Below are positions 1-10,006 of a stretch of DNA of 64,000 nucleotides, piece by piece. A program made the translations under genes and the position numbers. The DNA is from Punica granatum. Taxonomy: Eukaryota > Streptophyta > Magnoliopsida > Myrtales > Lythraceae. A model generated the notes under the pieces. That model did no database searches. It saw only the letters and a program-made list of their open reading frames with translations, and was not told where the DNA came from. Each line of letters starts with the position of its first letter. Within the stretch, counting starts at the first letter, position 1. The stretch spans positions 30,443,122-30,507,121 of the forward strand of contig NC_045129.1 in the NCBI RefSeq assembly GCF_007655135.1. Reading direction: 5' to 3'.

Positions 1-1192
1 GACCATATAAGAAATTTTAAATCAGCCCAATAATTAATATTCGTAAACATAAATATTAAATATATTCAGCAAAAATAACTTAAATAACAAATTACCAATA
101 AAATTTTAAAAAATTCAATACGGCTTTGTCTCTCTCCCTCGGTCCTCTCATTTCCTCCATTTCTCTCAAATCCAAACAAAACAATAATATATTTATCAGG
201 AAATAACATTAATAATATGTCTTAGTAACTATATGCCATTACACTAACCTTTCACTACGTGGCTTGCATAAACGATTAATCCAACTACTTTGCGGATGAT
301 TAGGACAGTTATTTCAAGTGATCATACAACTTTCGTATTCATGCAATGTCTGAATTTAATAGCTTGAAATTTTTGCGTGATATAAAAATGCTTAATTCAA
401 AATTCACGCAACCTCTTCACTAAAACCTGAAAACCCTAGATCATGTCGTAATAAATGCAATTGAGAGCATATCCAATTCATCATTCATATTCTATGTTGT
501 CACGTTATTGAGAGGTCATTTCTTCTCTTTACAAGTTGTTTATTAGAAAGATATATACTCTACCTATCATTTAATGCTTCTAATGAGTGACAATCTTGAT
601 CACCGGGTGAAAGTTGATAAAGAAACCGTATTACTACGAAAAGTAATATAAAATCGATCATAATCTGATCAACAGTTAATTTGGATACGCCTAGATCCGT
701 AACAGTAAAAATTTTCCATGACCAATAACAGAAAGCAGCTGTCTCTTCTTCTCTCCAAAACCGGTAGCTCATTATTGACAGTCCACTCGATCTCACCTAA
801 CGTAAAAAGCATATTAGCTATCGCGCATCGCCTCCACGGAGATCGATGTGCCAATAAATCACGCACGCGAGATGCTTTGCTTTGTTCCCATGACCGAGCC
901 CCAAAATAGTAAAAGGACTAACATCAATAAAACAATTACCACATGAACTATCGAGATAATATTAATGCGAATTTAATTACCGTCTAACAGACTTCCAGGA
1001 AGCAAAATTAATTATCGTCGTAATTGAAATCCGACGTGGCACCTCACGCTGTGCGTGCACCCACCCTGGTAAATAATTGGAGGGGGGAAGAAGAAGTTGC
1101 AGAGAAAATGTGAGACCGAGGAGAGAGAAAGTAGAGAGAGAGAGGGCCTTATCCACTGAAGCTTCCCCTTCCTCCTCCCCCCCCGAACCCTT
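1..1192. other. Upstream spacer of the S40-like gene
   Basis: AT-rich DNA with no convincing gene. The last 200 bases hold a GA-rich run (about 1080-1145) and a C-rich run. A GACGTGGC element near 1033 resembles an ABRE/G-box and could serve the S40-like gene downstream. Short open frames around 560-910 lie on both strands and show no family signature. Confidence 0.5.
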
Positions 1193-1198
1193 TATAAA
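1193..1198 (+). promoter_or_regulatory. TATA box of the S40-like gene
   Basis: TATAAA lies 133 bases before the chosen ATG at 1331. A start site about 30 bases downstream would give a CT-rich 5' leader of roughly 100 bases, normal for a plant gene. Confidence 0.6.
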
Positions 1199-1330
1199 AG
1201 CAGCCTCACAGTCCTTTCATTTCCTCAGACGATCACCGTCTTATCTCTCTCTCTTCTTTCTCTCTCTAGCTCTGCGACACGGTCGTCTCTCGAATCAGTG
1301 GCACAGACTCGGCGGCTGCAGACCGACCCA

Positions 1331-1849
1331 ATGGCCACCAGCAGGACCTACCCGGCCCGCCCCGGTTACCGCTTCCTCCCCGCCGACCAGATCGCCCCGG
1401 CGGCCCCAAACGACCCTGCCTTCGAGCTCGACGAGTCCGACATCTACGACTCGCCGGCGGTGATCCGCCGCGCCGCTGCTGCTGCTGCTGCTGTTGCTTC
1501 CGCCCCAGGGTCCCGGATCTCGAAGAAGGCTGCGGGGGCCAGGCGGGCGGACTCCGAGGGCCGGCCAAGTGGACCGTCGTCGCTCCCGGTCGACGTCCCG
1601 GACTGGTCGAAGATCCTGCGGGAGGAGTACAGGGAGAGCAAGAGGAGAGACATCCTGGATGACGACTCCGAAGGCGGGGACAACGATGCGAACGGCGGCG
1701 AGGGGATGCGGGTGCCGCCGCACGAGCTGGTGGCGAGGACGAGGATGGCGTCGTTCTCGGTGCACGAAGGGAGGGGGAGGACTTTGAAAGGGAGGGATCT
1801 TAGTAGGGTCAGAAATGCAATATGGGAGAAAACAGGGTTCGAAGATTAA
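1331..1849 (+). CDS. S40/DUF584 senescence-regulator-like protein
   Basis: A single-exon gene of 172 aa. Visible family blocks are an N-terminal GYRFLPADQIA, an acidic DESDIYDSP box (about residues 35-45), a central SLPVDVPDWSKILREEYRE block, and the C-terminal VPPHELVARTR followed by GRTLKGRDLSRVRNAIW. These match the plant S40 (DUF584) family, small mostly nuclear proteins named for induction in senescing leaves; their biochemical role is not settled. An in-frame ATG at 1298 would add 11 residues, but the ATG at 1331 starts the typical MATS-like N-terminus and has a purine at -3, so it is preferred. A run of eight alanines (about 51-58) and high GC content contrast with the AT-rich surroundings. 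It reads toward MON1, 8 kb away. Family assignment is firm; function is inferred from the family. Confidence 0.86.
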   Translation: MATSRTYPARPGYRFLPADQIAPAAPNDPAFELDESDIYDSPAVIRRAAAAAAAVASAPGSRISKKAAGARRADSEGRPSGPSSLPVDVPDWSKILREEYRESKRRDILDDDSEGGDNDANGGEGMRVPPHELVARTRMASFSVHEGRGRTLKGRDLSRVRNAIWEKTGFED

Positions 1850-2473
1850 TTTCAGGAAATTATTGATTCCCTCAGAGGAAAAGTTTTGATGAATTTTCGT
1901 AGGCAAAAAAGAAAGAGGAAAAAAGGAAAAGGGATTAATTAATTCGGAAACGCGGCGGGAATATTTATTGGTATATTTTGATAATATATTAAATATTAGA
2001 AGATTTTTGCTTTTTCTTTTTTCCTTCTTCGTAGGGACAGCCTTGATGTTGACTTTTGGGCTATTTTATATATTTCGGGACCCGAAGATTGAATTATTTG
2101 CGGGAGATTTTTACATGTCGTTTTCTTATTTATTGTTCTTGGTTCTCCTCAATTCCGCGTTCGGATGCTTTATTTTCTTGAATTTTCACTCCCATTTGTG
2201 GAAAATAAATACAAAAATTATACCTAGAGTGAAATAAATAAGGATAGAATGGGTAAAAATTCTTCAAGCATAAATAAGAAAATTTCATACGATTTGAATC
2301 TTTTTTATGTTCGAACTACATAATGTCATTACGGGACCCAAAAAAAACAGAAAGACCTCAAAACAGGTTAAATTTCAACACATGTAATTTCCATTTTTGA
2401 GCAGCTTCCATCATGAGTTATGCGTAAATGAAGCTAAAGGGTAAATGCATTTTTTCTCAATACCATGGTGCGA
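1850..2473. other. 3' flank of the S40-like gene
   Basis: AT-rich sequence that should contain the 3' UTR and polyadenylation site. A hydrophobic open frame at 1968-2237 begins at TTG, not ATG, and looks like chance in T-rich DNA. Nothing else seen. Confidence 0.4.
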
Positions 2474-2785
2474 GGGCTGTCCGTTTGATTTCACAATTCT
2501 TTTTTAACTCTAATTCACTTAATTTCACTTATCTTCAATTTAATAATATAATTATTACTTTTCTTTTTATTTCAATTTTTTTAACTGTTCACTGTTCAAT
2601 TCAATTTTTAATACTAAATTCTCTCAACTATTCATTACTTTTTTCACAATTCAATAATATAATCATTATTTTCTCTCAACTATTCATTACTTTTTTCACA
2701 CTTTTTCTCATAATTCAATAACACGGTCATTATAAATCAATTAAAATCAAAATTCAACTTTACTCAACACTAAAATCAAATGCAT
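2474..2785 (-). mobile_element. MITE, family A, copy 1
   Basis: About 310 bp bounded by inverted ends: CTGTCCGTTTGATTTC at the left and, read from the other strand, TGCATTTGATTTTAG at the right. Read on the minus strand, the interior matches the element at 15109-15397, including a GAATTATGAGAAAAAGTG stretch. A roughly 50-bp segment beginning CTCTCAACTATTC is tandemly duplicated inside (near 2621 and 2672). It is non-coding. Edges are set by eye to within about 10 bases. Confidence 0.6.
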
Positions 2786-3097
2786 TATTGCTATAAAAAT
2801 TTTGGTTGGATGAATTTTGTCGATAGAAGTTTCCAAAAAATCATTTCACTAAATTCAGGTAAAATAGCAACCATATTAATGGATAGAGTGGGGGAGTGTT
2901 CATGATAAAAGTGGATGATATTAATGGGACCTTTGGTTAAATGATGATGACAAATGGTGGGGCATGCCATTGATGATCTTGTCCCTCTCTCAAAACAAAA
3001 TTACATGGAATTGAATTTGCACCTCAAAGAATTGCACGAGTAATTTTCATTTGAATTTGTCGTCACATAAGAATATAGGATTTTTTAAAAAAAAAAA

Positions 3098-3445
3098 TAG
3101 TTTGCGTTTGATTTCGAAATAGAGTTATTACTCTAATTCACGGGACAAAGACAAAATAATTAGGAAAATTTATTATTAAAAAAATATTATAATAATTGTT
3201 AAGAAAAAGTAAATTATAGAATTTACTACAAAATTAAAGAAAAAGATAAAATAAATAAATAATTAAGAGAATTAAAAATTAAAAATTAATTATAATAATG
3301 ATTAAACAAGTATTTAAAATAAATTATTATTAAATTGGAGAAAAAATAAAAAATAATTATTGTATTGTATTGTTAAATTGAGAGAATAATATAATAGTAT
3401 GGAGTAGAGTTAAGTACAATTATTATTTTAAAATCAAACACAGTC
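3098..3445 (+). mobile_element. MITE, family A, copy 2
   Basis: AT-rich non-coding segment with inverted ends: TTTGCGTTTGATTTC on the left and AAATCAAACACAG on the right. It shares the internal string ATTGTATTGTTAAATTGA with the copy at 15109-15397. Edges are approximate. Confidence 0.5.
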
Positions 3446-4132
3446 ATCTTTCACGAAATATCTCGTCTCCTATTTGCTCGCGAGAAGAGAATTGTGTGAT
3501 CATCTCTTACAAATCCATGATTCTAATACATAGCCAATTAAAGAAGTATCGCAAAATTTATTTCTGAGAAATATGTGTTTTTTCTATTTTTCTTACTTTC
3601 CAATGGGGTCTATGGATAAAGCTTATCCCATCTCGACTTGATGTTTTGTGATTTATACAATTTTATATAAATTATTATATAAAAGTAAGTTGTTTTGATT
3701 AAAAGTGAGTTCATATTCCTGCTGAGAGACATCGGATCTAGTGACGGTTAAAATAGTGTAAAATATGAGTTTGTGTACATTGATTATAAAAAATGCTCCT
3801 GCTTTTCATTAAATTAATTAATTAAATTACGTGCCATTATATAAAATATAAAATTTCTAATTAGTCTTCACTATATATATTAATATTAAAGCTCACCGGT
3901 ACCCCTACCCTTCAAACCTCACAAATCTTTCAACCAAAAAAAAAAAAGAACCACAAATCCCGGGGAAGCAAACGAAAATTGGAGAGCAAGAAATCTCAAC
4001 TTGTACATTACAAAATGCTTTAAAAATTAAATACTAAAAATATAAGATCCCACACCTATTAATGAGACCATAACTTACTGACTCGATGAATACTCGTCTA
4101 GTGTCATTTTAGCTTTGACTACAAGATACTTA
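3446..4132. other. Spacer without a recognised gene
   Basis: AT-rich DNA with a short A run near 3935. No gene or clear repeat seen. Confidence 0.4.
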
Positions 4133-4312
4133 CGGGCCGTTTGGATTCAGAGTTAAAGTTACTTTGATTTTGATTTTGATTTTGATCGTGGAAAAAGACA
4201 AATGAGATGTAGTTATAAATTTGACTTGGGAAACGTGTGTTTTTGTTGTGTAGTGTGTTGAGTTAAAGTTAAAGTTAAAGTTAAAATCAAATTTCGAGAA
4301 AACAAACGGGGT
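4133..4312 (+). mobile_element. MITE, family B, copy 1
   Basis: About 180 bp bounded by inverted ends of the type GGCCGTTTGGATTC and (right, opposite strand) CCCCGTTTG. The interior carries tandem GTTAAA hexamers and a GATTTT array. It matches, in inverted orientation, the element at 31273-31436 over almost its full length. Non-coding. Confidence 0.7.
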
Positions 4313-5423
4313 ATAGTTTATTGTAGATAAAGTATACTTATATGAAGTACAGTTTGTAATAAGAATGTAATAGTTAGTTATGTATATATGCATATGATTA
4401 ATGTACTGCCCGATATGTACTCAAATAATTTGCTTTCCTTTTTATATAGTTAAACAATTATATGCCGAGATCGATCTTTCGCAGGCGATGGTCGGATATG
4501 ATGGGAAGTAATAATCTTGCACTAACTACTTTGATTGAAAATAAATAGAGGCATTATTATTAAGTGCACAGAACAATACTCTTAAGTGGCACTCTCTCCT
4601 CCTCTGAAAGCGAAACACAATTTTAGCCCTACTACAAGCATTTAATGGGAGGGATCCATATGCTGTATAAATCATGTCGCGGCTCATTCTAAATCATGTG
4701 AAAAAAAACTTGATTAAAATGTGCTCATGTGAAATTACTACTTCAAATTTATTTATTTATGTATTTATTTAATTATGTTTATTGATGGGTTTTAGTTGAT
4801 TTGGACCTAAGATTTCAAGCCCGGCCCATGTTCTCTTCCTGTAGGCTGTAGTTGGGCCTCCAGGAGAGTTAGGGTCTGTAAATGGATCGGGCCATGACCC
4901 ACCACCTGGTCTTTAAGTTGAAACTTCGGGATTTTGTTTTTTGTTTTTATTTTTTTGAACCTGTTATTCGGAATCCCAATTGAACCATGACTAATTCAGC
5001 TGATTCGGATTGGCCCACCAAAGGATAAAATTCTCCCATCAAATTAAATGTTCGGTATTTAATTTGAGTCAACTTGTATGATAAAACTCAAAGTAAATTG
5101 ATTTAACTTAATAAGTCCAAAAACCTCTTGAGGTAAGTAAAATCTAACTTATTTTATGAGAAGATTTTAAATGGTCTTACCTCACAATAGTGTGACAAGA
5201 TTGTTTCAATTAAGAAGATGATTATTTAAGTAGTTAGAACTCGTTCTTTTGTTTATTACAATCAAGTTGGCGTTTAATCATGCCATTTGTCAAGACAGGA
5301 TTTGCGACAAGTTTGTGTATTTTTCTACCTAACTAATAATTTCTCAGCTAGTGGGTCATCTTAAAAATTTTGCACCAATGCCAAAGAAAATCCAATGTAC
5401 TCCTCTACAGGCAAGGGAAGAGG

Positions 5424-5456
<33 letters not shown>

Positions 5457-6004
5457 GACTGGGGAGGGGGCTATAGTAACCCCAACAATAGTCACCATTG
5501 CCACGGACAAAGTAGCCGGCAAGCTCAGTGTTGCACGTCAGTGATGGCCGGGGTCAGAGCCAGAAAATGATATCAGGGACAAAACAAAAATGGACGTTTA
5601 TATGAAACTATAGTTAACGTATAATAATGTTTCTTTTATTATCGGTTTCTCTGTACGAGTCTGTATCTAATTCATGGAGGAAATTAAGATAAATTTGTAT
5701 AAATTAATGACACAAAGATTAAGGGGGACTCTCAAACAAGAAAGAGGTTATCTATTGCTTGTCATGGCTATGAATGTTATGCTCATTTTAATTTCTTCAT
5801 CGTGATTTTCTTCTCTCATAGTGTTTTGCTTTTAAGAACAAGATCCTTCCAACTTAAAGTGGAAATCCGGTTTTGGTATTCTTACTATTACGTAGATCTG
5901 ATTTCTGAATCTTTACAAATTATAATATATATATATATATATATTAAAACTATCAAAATTTTCTTTGGCTTACTTAAATTTAAGTTTATTTCAATACATG
6001 AATT
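4313..6004. other. Spacer with a GA microsatellite
   Basis: No gene recognised. It includes a GA-dinucleotide run at about 5421-5448 and a TA run at about 5922-5944. Small open frames around 5370-5570 simply read through the GA run. Confidence 0.45.
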
Positions 6005-6169
6005 CATTCCTATAGAGACATCAATTGAGATGAAAAACTCCGTCTCTGCATAATATAGAGACAGATTTTTCTATCTCAGAGAGTTCGTCTCAAAAAACCT
6101 CATTGCAAAATAATGAGACGAAAATTTTCGCCTCATCCTTAATTGAGACGGAATTTTCCGTCTCAATAT

Positions 6170-6581
6170 GATAAATGGAATAAACCGCCTCAATTTCCGT
6201 CTCACGATTGAGACAGAAAGAGAGGCGAAGCTTTTCGTCCATTAGAGAGGGAAATTTTTTTCTCTCTCTCTCTATCTCAATCCTTGAGACCCAAACCTGT
6301 CGAAAAATGTAAAAAGAAAAAAAATTATTAGTTCGGTCAAGTCTGAAGGAAGCACGAGTTTTTGTGCGCCCACCACCTATACAAAGGGTGCAATGCACCC
6401 CAATCCGTCTCAACCTGATAGATGGAATAAATTGTCTCAATTTTCATTTGACAATTGAGACAGAAAAAGAAATGGAGCTTTCCTTCTCTACGTTAGAGAG
6501 GAAAATTTTCATTTTTCTCTCTATCTCAATCCTTGAGACTGAAACCCATCGAAAAATGTAAAAAGAAAAAAAATTACTAGT
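6170..6581 (+). repeat. Diverged direct repeat inside the palindromic region
   Basis: About 163 bases at 6170-6332 recur at 6417-6581. Both copies begin GATAAATGGAATAAA or GATAGATGGAATAAA, share ATCTCAATCCTTGAGAC, and end in a GTAAAAAGAAAAAAAATTA-like tail. An 84-base spacer separates them. Confidence 0.7.
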
Positions 6582-7021
6582 AACTAAGGTTTTCACTCTA
6601 GCGCATGCATGCTACTATCTAGGCTACTCTCATTTATTATTACATTTTAACATTTTATTATATTTATTATTATACATCTATAGATTTTCATTTTAAAACT
6701 AATATTTATTTTTTTATTATTTATTTGTTAAATATCTACACTCTTATTGTAATTTGCATATTTTTTCTACTACTATTCATCTTTTGTATGTTTTATTACT
6801 CTATTTACAGAACTTTTAATGTACAATCAATATTCATCTCTTTTATTTTAATAATTTTTTAAACTTTTATATTGACTCTTTTTATAATTTATATTCATGT
6901 ATCGAGCTATTTGTGTTCTCATTTACACGCAATATCAAAACTAATATGAGCAATTAATAACTTACTCAATGCATTTAATATACGAGAGATCAAATTATTT
7001 AATTTTCTAAGTGTGAAATCA

Positions 7022-7095
7022 TAGAGGACTTTTGGATTTTATAGAAGGTGAAGAATCCTAGAGGACTTTTGGGTTTTATAGAAGGTGAAGAAGAA
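7022..7095 (+). repeat. 37-bp tandem duplication
   Basis: Two adjacent units begin TAGAGGACTTTTGG and end in GGTGAAGAA. They start at 7022 and 7059 and differ at only a few bases. Confidence 0.75.
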
Positions 7096-7599
7096 GGTCC
7101 CGAATGAAAAAAGAGAAAAAAAAGGAGAAATAAATATTTTATAAAAAGTATCTGAATCCAGAGATAGAAATTTTGTCTTATGTGGATAGAAATGAGAATT
7201 TGAAAAATACATTTTCGTCTCATTATTAAAAGATGAAAATTTTCGTCTTCTGATCCATCTCAAAAAAAGAGATGGAGTTCTACATCTTATTTTCCGTCTC
7301 TTTGATGATAGACAGAATTTTCTATCTCAGTTTGCAAATTTCCGTCTCAACATTGAGACAAACTCATTTTGTCTCAAAAATTTATTTCTATAGAAGTGAC
7401 GAATTTTGAGATGGAAAGTGTCGTCTCCATATTAAGATATTATATTATTCGTCTCCTAATCCGTTTCAAATAATGAGACGAAGATTTCCGTCCTCTTTTC
7501 CATCTATCACCGAATGGACGAAATTTTGCTAAATTTTCAATATGTACGTCTCAAAATTTTGTCTCTATAAGACATTATTCGTTAGTGTTTCTCATAAAT

Positions 7600-8645
7600 T
7601 TTTGAGAAGATAATTTATTCTTGAAATTGGATTACTTATTTTTAATTTTTGAAATTTCTAAAATATATAATCTTCTTTTTCAATTAAGAGAGGTAATTTA
7701 ACTAGATTTTAGGGAAAAAATTGGGGCAAATCAAATATATCTCACTGGGGCTCTTTTTTTTTTGTTGCACCTGATTCTGTGGAAGGTCTTTTTTTTTTGG
7801 GCGAAAAGCTAGGGGTCATTTACTTTAAACAGTTTGATCATATGATATTTTAGGGGAATCTACGATAAATATGGGATAATATCTAGAATTTTAATACTAT
7901 TATATACATAAACAAGGAAATTTTGAGAATCTAACGGGCCAATTGCCCCCATGATGACTTGTGGCCCCGCCCCTGGTGATGGCTGAGTTGGGTTCCCTTA
8001 AACAAGTCACTACCCATGAGTCACATCATCTGTGGCGAGGGTGGGTGGTGACAAGCTACCCTGCGAAGATCTCACACCATGCTTGTTGAAGACCTCATGT
8101 GGCCATAGTGTTTGCCGACAACCTCATGTGCACCACTGAGATCTCCCCTTTCCTTTCTTTGAAAATGAAAGGAGTGAGAATGAATCTCAGTGATGAGTGC
8201 TCGTTGGCCACCATGCACTGCTTAGGAGAGGTTGTTGGCGACTGCGCTGGCAGCGGTGGTGGCCAATCGACGAGCCAGCACCACCCCTAGTTCTTTGACA
8301 TTTTAGTTCTTTTTTTATTTCAAAATAAAATGTAAAAATTTTAGGTTAGAAGTGAAAATTAGTAAAATTTTAGGGTGTCAATAAAATAGATTGAAAGTTT
8401 TCTTGTTTGAATAATTTACTAAACTTTTACTTAATAGTTTAACACTTATTCATTTAAATACTTAAAAATTTATAAGTTTTAGATTTTCGACACTTAATTT
8501 AAGTCCCAACAAATACATACTTATTCTCAAACTCTCATTACTCTCACAAAAAACCCTCACTACTTCCATAATATAACCACCATGAACCATCGTGAGCTCT
8601 CATCCTTACTAATTGCTACTCTCGTGGAGAATCAAAGTCAAGGCA
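7600..8645. other. Spacer without a recognised gene
   Basis: AT-rich DNA with a more GC-rich patch at about 7930-8290 that looks like an old transposon remnant, though no diagnostic motif was found. An open frame at 8099-8290 has no family features. Confidence 0.35.
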
Positions 8646-8831
8646 TGTTAGGAAAAATCAACGGGCCTACTTCGGACTTAGGCCCATTCGCAACTCAAAA
8701 GCTTAAACCAATAAATTATTGGACCATTATCTCTTATAAACCTATGGATTTCCTCTCAACTTTTTCCATGTAAAACTATCTCCAACACCTACACTCACCA
8801 TTCTCCATATAGGAGAGAAACTGTCACAACA
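8646..8831 (-). repeat. TRIM 3' LTR
   Basis: 186-bp terminal repeat beside the purine tract. By eye it differs from its partner at about 19 positions (about 90% identity), many of them C/T or G/A, suggesting an old insertion altered by methylation-linked decay. Confidence 0.82.
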
Positions 8832-9012
8832 ATTTTCCCCCTTCTCGACTACGTGGAGGACTTCGAGCTAGGCTTCCACTTCCAGACTTGGATACCAATT
8901 ATTAGGCCATTTACTAGCCACAAGTTCCACACTCGGGCCTTGGTGTGGTGTGGGTTTCTACGCATAGCATGTGCACTTCCCCAGGATTGTTACCCTGAGC
9001 TTTGATACCATT

Positions 9013-9198
9013 TGTTAGGAAAAATCAATTGGCCTACTTTGGACTTGGGCCCATCCGCAACTCAAAAGCTTAAGTCAATCAATTGCTAAACCATTGTCTC
9101 TTATAAACCTATGGATTTTCTCTCAACTTTTTCCATGTAAGACTATCTCTAACACCTACACTCACCATTCTCCATATAGGAGAGAAACCGTCCCAATA
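9013..9198 (-). repeat. TRIM 5' LTR
   Basis: 186-bp terminal repeat next to the primer-binding site. Exactly the same length as the partner copy, with no net indel. Confidence 0.82.
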
Positions 9199-9203
9199 AG
9201 ACA

Positions 9204-9800
9204 CTCATCTACCGAAGGGGACAATAATAGGAACCGAGACTAAAAATCTCAAGTCACAAAAGAATAAGGGTTGTAGTCAGCTTATAAAAATTATTTCTTC
9301 AAAAAAAAAAACTATCGCCCATAACCACTGAAGCTCGGCCACCATTGCAGTTGTCATTGCCCTTCAACACTCCAATCGGAACCTCAGACTGACCTTTGTT
9401 AGTCAGTCTCGTCGTGGCGAGGCCAATCTGGCACTAGCTTGGCCAAATTTCACCTCTCCAAACCTACTCACTACACAGCCCATGGCGAGCTTCGCTGCAA
9501 GCCCGTGTGAGTTGGTGCGGAGTTGGGAGCTCAAGTGAGCTCTTTTCCCGGGATTGTCGGAGCCCACTGTGAGCCTTGTATGGAATTGGGGATGAGTCGG
9601 GATTCCAATTCTAACCTCAAAGTGCAACCGGACATGGGCTTTAATATTCTGTAGATTTGTTGTGGGTTTCCGCCCGACCAAACAACCCGTGAGTGTAACA
9701 TAGAAGTGTTAAAAGATCAGGGTGTATGTTGGAAAAGTAAAATCTTTGGGGTGCAAAATAGTAAGAAGCAAACTTGAGGATGAAAAATCTAATTAATACG
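9204..9800. other. Spacer upstream of MON1
   Basis: Holds a moderately GC-rich patch (about 9310-9690) that reads like a transposon fragment but gives no identifiable protein. An open frame on the minus strand at 9403-9681 shows no family signature. The MON1 promoter and leader lie at its right end. Confidence 0.35.
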
Positions 9801-9973
9801 AGAAACTTCTGCTGGAATGTCCGCGTTGCAGAGCTTTTAAGAGAACAGCAAAAGCAACCTCGACCTCAGAGACGACGGAGACGACGAAGGAGAAGGAAGA
9901 TCGCCTGAATTTCCCTCCCGAGAGGCCGAAAGCTCCGTCGGCCTCACTTCATAGGCGCTCTCCTGCCAGATTG

Positions 9974-9994
9974 ATGCTCAATTTTGAGCAGTAG
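9974..9994 (+). promoter_or_regulatory. Short upstream open frame in the MON1 leader
   Basis: ATG to TAG of six codons, ending 12 bases before the MON1 start codon at 10007. If the transcript starts upstream of 9974, ribosomes would meet this frame first and must reinitiate or scan past it. Its context is weak (T at -3). Confidence 0.45.
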
Positions 9995-10006
9995 GAGGCC
10001 ACCATC

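Larger units (their letters stand above)
6005..7592. mobile_element. Palindromic-repeat DNA transposon relic, possibly CACTA-like
   Basis: The region is packed with short palindromes of the form GAGACGGAATTTTCCGTCTC and degenerate versions, in both orientations (for example near 6028, 6111, 6141, 6188, 7215, 7290, 7340, 7470). Dense subterminal repeats of this kind are typical of CACTA (En/Spm) elements. The right edge ends in TTCGTTAGTG near 7588, so the opposite strand begins CACTAACGAA, as CACTA ends do. A matching left CACTA end was not found; the left edge is set where ATAGAGACA-type repeats begin. Inside are a diverged direct repeat (6170-6332 and 6417-6581) and a 37-bp tandem duplication (7022-7095). 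No transposase is visible, so it is non-autonomous or a remnant. Confidence 0.45.
8646..9198 (-). mobile_element. TRIM (terminal-repeat retrotransposon in miniature)
   Basis: A complete small LTR element on the minus strand. Two 186-bp direct repeats (8646-8831 and 9013-9198) flank only 181 bp of interior. Read on the minus strand, the interior opens with TGGTATCAAAGC (8999-9010), one mismatch from the primer-binding site for initiator methionine tRNA, two bases from the LTR. It closes with a purine tract AGAAGGGGGAAAA (8833-8845) next to the other LTR. The LTRs start with TG (TA in one copy) and end with CA. Flanking 5-mers AGGCA (8641-8645) and AGACA (9199-9203) look like a decayed target duplication. 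No coding capacity, so it would have needed proteins supplied in trans. Confidence 0.85.

Noticed and set aside
1968..2237. Hydrophobic 89-codon frame that could be a membrane protein
   Set aside because: It starts at TTG, lies in T-rich 3' flank, and has no recognisable family feature.
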